The notes under the pieces: model-generated | What the model was told of the DNA's origin: nothing | Databases searched by the model: none | The model's input: the letters and a program-made list of their open reading frames with translations, nothing else | Shown here: positions 27,784 through 38,550 of the stretch, piece by piece | Layout: every line of letters begins with the position of its first letter | Position numbering within the stretch: the first letter of the stretch is position 1 | Program-made: the position numbers and the translations under genes | NCBI RefSeq assembly: GCF_000348985.1 | Contig: NC_035927.1 | Span: 1 to 64,000 of the forward strand | Reading direction: 5' to 3' | Length of the DNA: 64,000 nt | Source: Huiozyma naganishii CBS 8797 | Lineage: Eukaryota; Ascomycota; Saccharomycetes; Saccharomycetales; Saccharomycetaceae

Positions 27784-29688
27784 TCAGAAGAAGAATTCCT
27801 GTATCTTCCTACCGGTGGAGAGGTTCTTCTTCTCTTGCTCTATCTCTGCAACCTCTTGCTTCAGGATATCTTCATCGAAAACTTTCCTGTGAGAGACCAA
27901 GTCGATCCTATGAGCTGGAATCCAAAACTTCCAGTCTCTTTTCCGGATTTTGTATCCAAAGTACAAAACCAGCAGAATAGGCATTGCCAGGTAGTTCTGG
28001 AAAAAGTTTCTAGCGTCCAACCCATTACCGCCAATGGGGGCAAGGGCGACCCAGAATTGGGCGATTAGGGCCAATATCAGCATAGTGGCTGCGTAAAGTG
28101 ACCCATAGATCCCCACCTGGGATTTGAACCCAATTTCCCCCAGTGAATGGCCTTGAACTTTCAGAGCTCTTCTGAACCGCAGGTGAGAGATACAGATGGC
28201 CACCCAGGTGAAAAGTTGGGAGAGCCCGGAGATGGCCAATAACCAGGTGAATACTTGCTCCTCCTTAGGAGAGGCAGCACAGAAAGCGATGGTCATGAAC
28301 AAGGTGGAGCACACCATTGCTACCAAAGGTCTGCCCCTTTTGTCGATGTACGTAAACATTTTTGGAGCGTAACCTTGTTGGGCCAATGAGTTCAATAGTC
28401 TGGAGCTTGAGTAGAAGGCGGAGTTCCCCACGGACAGTACGGAGAGCAGAATCACAGCATTGATGAAATGCGGTACCACTCTTACCCCATGGGATGCGAC
28501 CGCCACGACGTAGGGCGAGGCCTTGGTCGCGTCTGATCCGGAACCCAACAAATAAGGTGAGTTGTAAGGGACTAGGAACCCGATTAAAGTGATGGAACTT
28601 AGAAACACGAACAAAATCCGGTAGATCATCATCTTTGCGGCCTTTGGAATGGCTTTGCGAGGGTTGGATTGTTCAGCGGCAGTCAAAGAGATAAACTCTG
28701 AGGCACCAAAGGCGAACGCTGCTGTCGTGAAAGTGGCCATGACACCTTTGAAATGGTCAATGGGACGATTACCGTTGAACGCACCTGGGGAATGCCAGTA
28801 TTTGGCACCGATGTAGCCGCTGGTCCCCGCACCACCGCAAGTAATGATAATACCTAGGATGAAAAACCCGGCCATCATCAACACTTTACATGAGTTGAAG
28901 AAAAACTCTGCTTCAGCGTAACCTCTTGCACCGAAAGTATTGATCACAATGATCAACACAAAGAATATCGAGACGAAGATATCAGGGTTAACCGAGGTTG
29001 TCCAGTACTTGATGGTCATAGAGGCCGTTACCAATTCCAGCGGGCAAACACATAGCCATTGCAGACAATAGACCCAGGCGACAGCGAACCCGAAGGCTTT
29101 GTCGACGAGGAAAGTTGGATAAATGTTGAAGTTGCTTGGTAGGGAACTGTAGCAGACGGCCAATTCACCGCACGCTTGGATGATACAGTAGAGGCATGAG
29201 CCCATGATACTGTACCCAATGACCAACCCACCTGGCCCTGCATCTCTAAGGACTTTTGCGTTACCGACAAGCAACCCAGTACCAATCCCAGTCCCCAGAG
29301 AGATCAACAAGACGTGTCTCTTCTTGATTGTCTGTTTCAAGTCGCTGTTTTCTCCAGGTACTTCGCCTAAACCTGACTCCAAGTCTGACGTTGTTTGCTT
29401 CTCATCAACTCTTTTGAACGAGTCGACGAATTTCCCAAAGGGTGAGCGGGAAGAACCATCCGAATTATGGATTGTCTCCTCCTGTGTCTTTTCTTGAATC
29501 AAAACAGCATTGTTGCTCTCATCCGTTTTCGTCTCCTTCTTAGCAGACGAACTTTCTTGGAATTGGAAGTAATCGGTCTCCTCCCTTTCCGAATTAGTAG
29601 TCACACGGGCATATGACACGTCACTAACCGAATCCGAGGAAGATTGCTGTCTGTCCAGCTGTTTCGAATTACTTGACGACGTCCCCAT
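27784..29688 (-). CDS. GNP1: amino-acid permease, Gnp1/Agp1 type
   Basis: This plasma-membrane permease of the yeast amino-acid transporter family imports glutamine and other neutral amino acids by proton symport. The 634-residue product has a long Ser-rich cytosolic N-terminus (about 1-145) and about 12 membrane segments. The first begins at RHVLLISLGTGIGTGLLVG. The family signature PGGLVIGYSIMGSCLY and the SRLLNSLAQQGYAP segment are present. The C-terminus ends E-F-F-F, where many relatives end in Phe-Trp-Cys with a palmitoylated cysteine. Length is like Agp1 (633), but location beside SMT3 and GIN4 points to the GNP1 locus. Symbol choice between the two duplicates rests on synteny. Confidence 0.9.
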   Translation of the reverse strand: MGTSSSNSKQLDRQQSSSDSVSDVSYARVTTNSEREETDYFQFQESSSAKKETKTDESNNAVLIQEKTQEETIHNSDGSSRSPFGKFVDSFKRVDEKQTTSDLESGLGEVPGENSDLKQTIKKRHVLLISLGTGIGTGLLVGNAKVLRDAGPGGLVIGYSIMGSCLYCIIQACGELAVCYSSLPSNFNIYPTFLVDKAFGFAVAWVYCLQWLCVCPLELVTASMTIKYWTTSVNPDIFVSIFFVLIIVINTFGARGYAEAEFFFNSCKVLMMAGFFILGIIITCGGAGTSGYIGAKYWHSPGAFNGNRPIDHFKGVMATFTTAAFAFGASEFISLTAAEQSNPRKAIPKAAKMMIYRILFVFLSSITLIGFLVPYNSPYLLGSGSDATKASPYVVAVASHGVRVVPHFINAVILLSVLSVGNSAFYSSSRLLNSLAQQGYAPKMFTYIDKRGRPLVAMVCSTLFMTIAFCAASPKEEQVFTWLLAISGLSQLFTWVAICISHLRFRRALKVQGHSLGEIGFKSQVGIYGSLYAATMLILALIAQFWVALAPIGGNGLDARNFFQNYLAMPILLVLYFGYKIRKRDWKFWIPAHRIDLVSHRKVFDEDILKQEVAEIEQEKKNLSTGRKIQEFFF

Positions 29689-31153
<1,465 letters not shown>

Positions 31154-31477
31154 ATAATAAAATATAAAGAATAAGAAACTGGAAATTTAGGTGAGACCCC
31201 GTGTTTTATGTATGTGTGGCTCCTCTGCCCGCACTCTCCATCCTTCGCAAGCAAACTAAACTATGAGATATGTGAATAAAGATATATATATATATATATA
31301 TATACGTATATGTGTAACGACGAGTCTTTCTCACTTCTTCTACTCCCCCTTTTGCCAACCGAACCGGTGCCCTCAATCTACCCGGTTTGGGAATGTTAAT
31401 TACGCGACGGTCGCCGCAACTCACCTCGTGCGTCTTCCTTTCTTTGTACGTCGTCTCTCTCGGATTTTCTGTTCACG

Positions 31478-31485
31478 TTTTCGCG
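31478..31485 (-). promoter_or_regulatory. SCB box upstream of GIN4
   Basis: TTTTCGCG on the plus strand is the reverse complement of CGCGAAAA, matching the SBF (Swi4/Swi6) box CRCGAAAA. It lies about 265 bp before the GIN4 ATG. Bud-neck kinases of this group are expressed at G1/S in S. cerevisiae. Confidence 0.55.
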
Positions 31486-31510
31486 TCTTTTTTTCTTATT
31501 TGGCGCAAAA

Positions 31511-31518
31511 CGCGAAAA
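31511..31518 (+). promoter_or_regulatory. second SCB box upstream of GIN4
   Basis: CGCGAAAA matches the SBF box CRCGAAAA exactly. It lies 25 bp from the first box and in the opposite orientation. Paired SCBs strengthen the case for cell-cycle control of GIN4; binding is inferred. Confidence 0.55.
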
Positions 31519-31749
31519 AAGACGAGAAAAAACTGAGATTTCATCACTTTGCAGATTTCGATGGCATCTGGTGCCCCAAGTTCGAATAAATAAAAACCCA
31601 GGACGCATTTCTCGTCAATTGCATCCTTTCCCGAACGAATCTTGGCGTCTTCACCAGAACAACAAACAGCAATTACCTTCTTTCAACCCCACTACAATTC
31701 ACTCGCTTCTGCAATACAAGACAACAACACCACCATTCACTCTGCAAGA

Positions 31750-34700
31750 ATGATCACAAATAAAACGACGCCTACCATCAAGGGCGACCAGATTGGATCC
31801 TGGAAGATGGGCGAGACCCTCGGACTCGGATCCACGGGGAAAGTCCAATTAGCCTACAACAAGACCACAGGTAACCAGGCTGCTATCAAAGTCATTTCGA
31901 AGACTATATTCCAGGACTCGAATGTGACGTCGATGGTGGATAACACGACGCCAGACGCGCTGCCCTACGGCATCGAGAGGGAAATAGTCATTATGAAACT
32001 GCTGAACCATGCAAACGTGCTCAGACTGTACGACGTTTGGGAAACAAACAGCAACTTGTACATGGTCTTGGAGTACGCAGAGAAGGGCGAGTTGTTTAAC
32101 TTGCTAGTGGAAAGGGGCCCACTGCCAGAAAACGAGGCAATCAGGTTTTTCAGACAGATCATTATCGGTATCTCGTACTGCCACGCGTTGGGGATTGTAC
32201 ACAGAGACTTGAAACCGGAAAACTTACTTCTGGACACGAAATATAACATCAAGATCGCAGATTTTGGGATGGCAGCACTCGAGACGGAGGATAAACTCTT
32301 GGAGACGTCCTGTGGATCTCCACATTACGCAGCACCCGAAATTGTATCTGGGATCCCCTACCACGGGTTCGCCAGTGACGTGTGGTCCTGTGGGGTCATT
32401 CTCTACGCGCTTTTGACCGGGAGGTTACCCTTCGACGAGGAGGATGGGAACATCAGAAACCTGCTGTTGAAAGTTCAAGCGGGTCAATTTGAAATGCCAG
32501 AGGATGACGAAATATCGAAGGAGGCACAGAACCTAATAAGTAAGATCCTTGTAGTTAACCCTGCTGAAAGGATAACGGCAAGAGATATTTTGAAACATCC
32601 ACTGTTGCAAAAATATCCAAGCATCAAGGACTCCAAGAGTATAAGGAACTTACCCCGCGAGGACACATACCTTCATCCATTGGCGGAAACGAACTCCGCT
32701 ATAGATGAAAACATCCTACAGAACCTGGTCGTTCTGTGGCACGGTAGGGACCCTGCAGAGATTCGGGTCAAGTTGAAGGAACATGGCGCCAACGCTGAAA
32801 AGACGCTGTACGCCATGCTGAATAGATTCAAGTTAGACGTGGAGCAGGAAAATTTGAAGAATGAACATTTGAAGAACAGACAATCCGGTGGACAATCCAC
32901 GTCCATGGCCCCTGCAACTAATCAGAGTACCGCGGTTAACAGATCCTCGGGGAATAAAAACACGACTCCGAGAAAGAAAAACAGAGCATCTGTTATAAGC
33001 GTGACCTCGTCTCATAAAAGACCAATTTCTTTCCAAAAACTCCCCACTTTGAACAGTACATCCTCACTCGCTGCGATCACGCCCAGCACATCGGCAAGAA
33101 GAAAGAGACTCTCGAAAATATCAGGATACCCAGTCAGTAACGTAAATGGCTCTCCAACACCGGCGTCGAGGAAGAAGAGAAACTCGATGGCAAATATCCA
33201 GGCTGCTCGCTCTTCGACTATCAAGAAGACAAACACTTTCAAGAAAAATAATAGAGCTAGTAAAAGAGTGTCCATCTTACCAAATAATAAAAATGGTACG
33301 ATAGCGTCAAAGCTAATTTCGACGTACGCCAAGCTGTCAGAAGATGACGAATGGGAATACTTGGAACAAGAAACCAAGCGAACCAGTTCAAACTTCGCCA
33401 CGCTGATCGATGAGATTTTCGAACACGAAAAGTATGAACAAATCAGGAAAGAAAAGGAGGAACTGGCACGTAAAGTCAGAGAGGCTAAAGAGCGTGAGGA
33501 AGCGGAAAGGAAACAAAAGGAACTACAGGAAAGGGAGAAACAAAGAGAGCGCGAAAGAAAGGAAAACGAAACAAATGACCGTCAAAGGATAATGGAAGAA
33601 GAGATCGAAAATTTGAAAAAGGAATTGGACATGATGTCACACGAGGGGAAGACCGAATCAAGATCTGTGTCTGAACCTCTCAACAAGAAACAAGGAGGAG
33701 TGGAAATTGAAGTAAAGGAACTTCTAAGACAACGCAATGCCGCCTTACAAACAAGACCTAAATCAAGGTTAGATCCTGGTCTATTCTTCGATTCAGCAGA
33801 AAGCGATACCCGCAACCCTTCGTTGCAAGTTTTCGAAGGCGAAGTAGACAACAAGCTGAAAACCGAAAAGGCTATTCTGGAAACGATAAGAAGATCTAAA
33901 TTTCTGGGCTCTTCGTTCGATATCAGTAAGGAGTTGAAGTCGGCATCAGCTAGGTCAGATTATTCCAGAGCGCCAGGACGTGTTATTACCGCTCCAAGCA
34001 ATCTAGAACGTAGCGACGTTCTTCCAAAAAATGCTATTGCCACAGCGCCTCTCCGGATACACAGTGATCAACCAGAAGTGAGAAAGATATCCGACATCAA
34101 GGTCCCTCAATTTACTAGAAAATCTAGAAACTTTTCTGAGTCCTCAAAGAGACTTTCCGTTTTGTCCATGTATTCGACGAGACAGTCTTTCAAAAATCTT
34201 TCGGATATGATGAACTTTGAGAGTGAGAACACTGATGCAGCCGAGAATAGAGGCCAGATAGCAACACCTAATAGCGCCGGCCAATCCGAGTTTCTCTTCG
34301 AAAGCGTTAATGAAGAAGCGGAAAACACGAACAACACCTCTACTGATGGGAAATTGTATGAAGTCTCTGAATCTCCGGAAAGCTCTAGTAAAAAGGGTTT
34401 GAGAGTAAACTTGTCAGACAGATACAACAAAGCTAACTCTGAAGCTGATATGGAAAATAAATTGCCGATATTACCACCTCTAGACCCTGAGATCGCTGGT
34501 CTTGGGATATATCAAGATCAACCAGAAGAGGTCAATGCCAAACCGCAAGAAAAGAAGTCTAAAAGTAAGTCAGCGGAAACTGGGGATATATCCGAAGGTG
34601 AGCCAGAAGTGAGTGACCTAAAAGCTGAGAACATTAGAAAAGCTCCTCAACCTCCTATAACGGAAAAAAAGAAACTGGATGCCAAGAAACAGAGGAATGA

Positions 34701-35127
34701 CGAGAGAACTAAGGCATCGAAGGAGAACACATTTTCTAACAATTTCCTGAGAAAACTATCCGGTCAGTCGAATACGACAACTCAATCGGTCAAGAAGACC
34801 AAACTGGGTGCGGAAGACGGCATACACACAACGGTTTCTGCTACGCAGATGTACCAAGGGTTGTACAATCTGCTGCGTGGGTGGGGATCGTACGGTCTAA
34901 AGAGCATCAAAGGTAACAGTGAAAACATGACCATCACTGGGAAATTGGCAAGTGAAAATATTCTTTCCCTACGTTCAACCATCTTTGAGATTATTATAAT
35001 AAGGGAAGGTAAGGGCAGCAAAGTGGATATCAAAAAGAAATCGGGTTCTACCAAGGCTGTTAACAGATTAGCTGGTGAAGTGAAAAACGTGCTTGTTAAG
35101 GAAGGAGTTATGATCACAATCAAATAA
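31750..35127 (+). CDS. GIN4: bud-neck protein kinase Gin4/Kcc4
   Basis: This Nim1/Gin4-type kinase acts at the septin ring and links bud growth and septins to the morphogenesis checkpoint. The 1125-residue product has an N-terminal kinase domain. GLGSTGKV is at 25-32, Lys47 binds ATP, HRDLKPEN begins at 151, DFG is at 171-173 and APE at 195-197. A long basic and Ser-rich middle follows with a charged coiled-coil (about 550-640). The C-terminus is a KA1-like membrane-binding domain (about 1020-1125). The start at 31750 is the first ATG; family members begin a similar distance before the IGSWKMGETL segment. Position next to GMC1 and the permease marks it as the GIN4 copy rather than KCC4. Confidence 0.93.
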   Translation: MITNKTTPTIKGDQIGSWKMGETLGLGSTGKVQLAYNKTTGNQAAIKVISKTIFQDSNVTSMVDNTTPDALPYGIEREIVIMKLLNHANVLRLYDVWETNSNLYMVLEYAEKGELFNLLVERGPLPENEAIRFFRQIIIGISYCHALGIVHRDLKPENLLLDTKYNIKIADFGMAALETEDKLLETSCGSPHYAAPEIVSGIPYHGFASDVWSCGVILYALLTGRLPFDEEDGNIRNLLLKVQAGQFEMPEDDEISKEAQNLISKILVVNPAERITARDILKHPLLQKYPSIKDSKSIRNLPREDTYLHPLAETNSAIDENILQNLVVLWHGRDPAEIRVKLKEHGANAEKTLYAMLNRFKLDVEQENLKNEHLKNRQSGGQSTSMAPATNQSTAVNRSSGNKNTTPRKKNRASVISVTSSHKRPISFQKLPTLNSTSSLAAITPSTSARRKRLSKISGYPVSNVNGSPTPASRKKRNSMANIQAARSSTIKKTNTFKKNNRASKRVSILPNNKNGTIASKLISTYAKLSEDDEWEYLEQETKRTSSNFATLIDEIFEHEKYEQIRKEKEELARKVREAKEREEAERKQKELQEREKQRERERKENETNDRQRIMEEEIENLKKELDMMSHEGKTESRSVSEPLNKKQGGVEIEVKELLRQRNAALQTRPKSRLDPGLFFDSAESDTRNPSLQVFEGEVDNKLKTEKAILETIRRSKFLGSSFDISKELKSASARSDYSRAPGRVITAPSNLERSDVLPKNAIATAPLRIHSDQPEVRKISDIKVPQFTRKSRNFSESSKRLSVLSMYSTRQSFKNLSDMMNFESENTDAAENRGQIATPNSAGQSEFLFESVNEEAENTNNTSTDGKLYEVSESPESSSKKGLRVNLSDRYNKANSEADMENKLPILPPLDPEIAGLGIYQDQPEEVNAKPQEKKSKSKSAETGDISEGEPEVSDLKAENIRKAPQPPITEKKKLDAKKQRNDERTKASKENTFSNNFLRKLSGQSNTTTQSVKKTKLGAEDGIHTTVSATQMYQGLYNLLRGWGSYGLKSIKGNSENMTITGKLASENILSLRSTIFEIIIIREGKGSKVDIKKKSGSTKAVNRLAGEVKNVLVKEGVMITIK

Positions 35128-35308
35128 TCAAAACAGGTACTCCTCACCTCGACGACAACAACTGGACACTCAATGGTATAATCTTATACAAAAGTAAATA
35201 CATAAACATAGCAGCGTGTAATATAAAAGAGAGCTACTGCCTCTTTGAATAAAATCTTGTGTTGAGGGCTGGAATGTTTAGTAGTATTGTTTGTGGGGTG
35301 GACGGTAG

Positions 35309-36340
35309 TTAAAGCCCCCAGTGGTACTGAACAGGTTGTGAAATTTCAACTTCCAAATCAGATGCGAAAGCGGACACTAAGGTAGGATCCTTCAAAAACT
35401 TCTTCCCTATGAGAATCAAGTCCAGTCCACTGTCCTTTATTGTATTTTCTGCATCTAGGCCATCGTTAACTCTCGTTGGTGATGCGAGATTCAATTTGAG
35501 ACCCCTCCCATCGAGTCTATGCCTGAGCTCTTGTAAGAACTGTTTTCTTGGTAGGTAGCCCTCTAATTTGAGGTCCCGTTTGTAAGTGAAAACGATATCC
35601 ACTACGTCTATTCCGAGCTGTGCTAGCACCAAACACAGGTCGATGGTGTCGCGTTGCGTCCAAGCGCCTTCTTCCTCCGATTTCTCACAGTCGGTTAATC
35701 TCATGAAGATGGGCACCTGGCGATCGACATTCGCCTTCACAGAGCGGGCCAAGTCCAGCAGGTACCGCATTCTGTTTGACGGTGGACCCCCATAGCAGTC
35801 TTGCCGATGGTTAGTTGCGGAGAACAGAAAGTTTTGAGCGGGGGACCCGTAGCTGCCCTGAATCTCTACGAAATCGTAACGTGCCACTTCTACGGCGAGC
35901 TTGCTGCTCTTCGCCCAGTCGTCGACGCTTGCACGAATGTCCTCTGAGGACCAGTGGTCAATTGGCGGTGACTTAAAACTTCCCAATTGGCAGCCAATGA
36001 CCCCCCTGTGCTGGTGGGCAAACTCGACTATACTGCTGTAGTGGTGTTTCGCAGTCATCTCGTCCCAAAGCCCCAAGTCCCGCGAGGAATTGATTCCATC
36101 TGGGGACACCGCGGAGCACTCGACGATAATCAACCCGGGTCCGCGCAAAGCTAGTGCCCCGTAGTGCACCTGGTGGAAATTGGTCGGCTTGGAATCCACC
36201 GCGGAGTTCATGCACATGGGCGACACTCCGATGCGGTTGGGAACCGTAAGGGACTTGATCTTGAGCGGCGTGAACAAAGAAGGTGCTTGCGCATTTGCGC
36301 ATCCAACAAGTTCACCAAGCGATGACCCAGTTCCAGGCAT
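35309..36340 (-). CDS. Old-Yellow-Enzyme-like flavoprotein with altered active site
   Basis: This is a 343-residue TIM-barrel protein of the NADH:flavin oxidoreductase family, closest in layout to bacterial YqjM-type ene-reductases. Visible family parts are LFTPLKIKSLTVPNRIGVSP (22-41) with Cys43, FHQVHYGALA, LIIVECSAVSPDG, NHRQDCYGG (178-185) and LDLILIGKKFLKDP near the end. The substrate-binding pair, usually His-x-x-His or His-x-x-Asn in an EIHxAxGY motif, is replaced: the text reads EIQGSYGSP, giving Gln161, Tyr164 and Ser166. A loop of about 25 residues after QLG is missing. FMN binding may survive, but normal ene-reduction looks unlikely. The open frame is intact. S. cerevisiae has no gene at this position. 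Confidence 0.85.
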   Translation of the reverse strand: MPGTGSSLGELVGCANAQAPSLFTPLKIKSLTVPNRIGVSPMCMNSAVDSKPTNFHQVHYGALALRGPGLIIVECSAVSPDGINSSRDLGLWDEMTAKHHYSSIVEFAHQHRGVIGCQLGSFKSPPIDHWSSEDIRASVDDWAKSSKLAVEVARYDFVEIQGSYGSPAQNFLFSATNHRQDCYGGPPSNRMRYLLDLARSVKANVDRQVPIFMRLTDCEKSEEEGAWTQRDTIDLCLVLAQLGIDVVDIVFTYKRDLKLEGYLPRKQFLQELRHRLDGRGLKLNLASPTRVNDGLDAENTIKDSGLDLILIGKKFLKDPTLVSAFASDLEVEISQPVQYHWGL

Positions 36341-36503
36341 ACCAGTACCGCTTATCCCTTGCTGCGATACTCTGTTGTTGCGATCTGCAGGGATCAGGTA
36401 CCGTCTTCAATACAGAGAAAAGGGACACTAAGAGGGTGGTGTTGCACGAAGCCATTAGCTCCTTCCTCTCCCCATGTGAGGTGTGTAAGACCCAGGAGCC
36501 TCT

Positions 36504-38312
36504 ATGATGACGATGCAGTGGGTGATTCTGATAGTGATCGCATTGGTGGGTGCTGCTGTTCAATCTGCGGAGACGCTGGAAATGACATTCCGCGTCACGC
36601 AGGAGGTCAATGCGGAGGGCAGGCCCATCGTGTCCATCAACGGGTTTCTGACGACGTACGGGCCGGAGATACGGGTCCAGCAGGGCCAGTTGCTGCGGCT
36701 GACTGTGGTGAACGAGTTATGCTCTGACGGTGGGTTTGAGAGCGATGCTTTGACTCAGGCATACTGCGAGACGTCATTACATATCCATGGTTTGGTTCCC
36801 TTGGAGAACAGCGTGGATGGTGTCCCGCAATTGACACAGGAACCGATCCATCGGGGGGACAGTTACACGTACACAATCAGGATCCCGGACGATGCGTGTG
36901 GGACTTTCTGGTACCATTCGCACTCGTCAGTGCAGTACGGCGATGGGATGAGAGGCGTGTTCATAGTGGAATGCCCAGCGATGGACCAGCTCATCAGTGA
37001 CGTGGTCCGCACCATTGGCGATGGTGATGTTCAACCGGGCCGTTTGGAACTGGGAACTTCGAGGACAAGTGAATTCCCTGTTAATCTGTCGGGTGTTCAA
37101 GAACAAGTGTTCACGCTCAGCGACTACTACTTGGATGGGAACCTGGACATCTTGAAGAGCAGCGTTTGGGGCCCTGAAGGCGGTCCAGACCCTCGCGTTG
37201 AGGAATCGCTCATAAACGGCAGTGCTCAGGACAACGTGGTATTTCTACTGGAAGGTTCGAGCAAGTATCTGAAACTGCGGGTGGTGAACACCGGGATGTC
37301 CGGCACGCAGATACTCCACCTGCTGGGTCACAAGATAATCGTTATTGAGACAGATGGGGTGCTAATTGTACCATTTGTGGTGGAGACACTCACGCTGGCT
37401 GTAGGGCAGCGGTACACCGTGGTGGTGAAGTTGCAAAGTGACTCTCCAGTACAACTGATTAACGGGTGCGGCAAGATGATGGGATACGTCCGGAAGACCG
37501 CTTGGTTGGCCCACAGGCCAGCAATTGGGGATCCCCCGAATCAATTGTCCGCTGAGGACATCTCGATTAGAAAGCTCCCCGGGTTCCATACAAACGACCT
37601 TTACCGAGACTTCAAACCCCTAGACGCGATATCCGGGACAGAATGGGTACCCCCGGATACGACAGTCACTTTCGAGTACCAGTACGATTCCGGGTCCTCT
37701 GTTAAACAGAAGTTTGGAACTGGGATGTACACGGTCAACGGCCGCGTGTTCGAGGAGTATTTCGCGGATCCTGTACCGCTAGCGGGCTCGCAGATTGTCG
37801 AGATTGTGGTCAACGCTCTGGACCATATGCGGCACCCATGGCACCTTCACGGCCACCATTTCCAAGTGGTATCTCTTGGGGGCGGTGGTGAGGGCCCACT
37901 GCGAGATGACAACCCTCGGGCGCGAGCCCGCTATGCCCAAGACGTGGCTCACTGGCAGGAGACCGGTGAAACACCGATGACTCGCGACAGCATCAACATC
38001 GCGGGCAACAGTTTTGCTGTGTTGCGGATCGTCACTGATCACCCTGGTCTTTGGGCATTGCACTGCCACGCGGAGTGGCACATGATGAAGGGTCTCGGCG
38101 TCGTTCTAGATGAGCAGGCTGCTACTACTACTACCACTACCACTAATACTATTACTGCTACTACTACTACTGCTAAGATGACGACAGGGAAGGGCAAGAT
38201 AGTTGCTCTTCTCGTGTACGCCCTCGTGATGTTGCTGCTGTGCACTGCACTGTACCACCACTTCGAGGCACCCACGGTGAAGCACACGATACATCTTGGA
38301 GCACGGGTCTAG
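36504..38312 (+). CDS. GMC1: multicopper oxidase family protein Gmc1
   Basis: The 602-residue product has a signal peptide (about 1-20) and three cupredoxin-like domains. A Thr-rich linker follows (about 536-557), then a C-terminal membrane segment (about 566-588). The four copper-ligand motifs are intact: HIHG at 93-96, HSH at 138-140, HPWHLHGHH near 444 and HCHAEWHMMKGL near 520. A working blue-copper oxidase is therefore plausible. Domain layout resembles the ferroxidases Fet3/Fet5, though I cannot confirm iron-specific residues. Position next to GIN4 and PSP1 equals S. cerevisiae YDR506C (GMC1), reported to affect meiotic progression. Three in-frame ATGs (36504, 36507, 36513) compete as start. 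Confidence 0.88.
   Translation: MMTMQWVILIVIALVGAAVQSAETLEMTFRVTQEVNAEGRPIVSINGFLTTYGPEIRVQQGQLLRLTVVNELCSDGGFESDALTQAYCETSLHIHGLVPLENSVDGVPQLTQEPIHRGDSYTYTIRIPDDACGTFWYHSHSSVQYGDGMRGVFIVECPAMDQLISDVVRTIGDGDVQPGRLELGTSRTSEFPVNLSGVQEQVFTLSDYYLDGNLDILKSSVWGPEGGPDPRVEESLINGSAQDNVVFLLEGSSKYLKLRVVNTGMSGTQILHLLGHKIIVIETDGVLIVPFVVETLTLAVGQRYTVVVKLQSDSPVQLINGCGKMMGYVRKTAWLAHRPAIGDPPNQLSAEDISIRKLPGFHTNDLYRDFKPLDAISGTEWVPPDTTVTFEYQYDSGSSVKQKFGTGMYTVNGRVFEEYFADPVPLAGSQIVEIVVNALDHMRHPWHLHGHHFQVVSLGGGGEGPLRDDNPRARARYAQDVAHWQETGETPMTRDSINIAGNSFAVLRIVTDHPGLWALHCHAEWHMMKGLGVVLDEQAATTTTTTTNTITATTTTAKMTTGKGKIVALLVYALVMLLLCTALYHHFEAPTVKHTIHLGARV
38118..38174 (+). repeat. ACT-type trinucleotide tract in GMC1
   Basis: A run of ACT/ACC/GCT codons encodes the Thr-rich linker before the GMC1 membrane segment. 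Such tracts change length easily and probably vary between strains. Confidence 0.7.
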
Positions 38313-38550
38313 TGGTGAAGCACCAACACCCTGAGCGTCTCTTCCCCGTAAACTGCGACTGCCGCATCATCTCTGCGTTTCTTCAATTTTAAGTCGTTTC
38401 TGTTTCGAGTTTCGGTTACACTTTGAGAGTGAGAAGGAGTGCTCTCGAGGTTGGCACTGGTTGCACTCGCACGGGCATACACATACGCTTTGCAAGGTGG
38501 TAACAGGATAGACACTAAGGTACAACACGTTGCACGAAGAACAGCGAGAG

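Larger units (their letters stand above)
31154..31749. other. SMT3-GIN4 intergenic region
   Basis: This 596-bp gap contains an alternating TA run at about 31281-31304 (SMT3 3' side), T- and A-rich stretches, and two SBF-type boxes before GIN4. The long GIN4 frame is open upstream to a TTG at 31642, but the first ATG is 31750. Confidence 0.55.
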
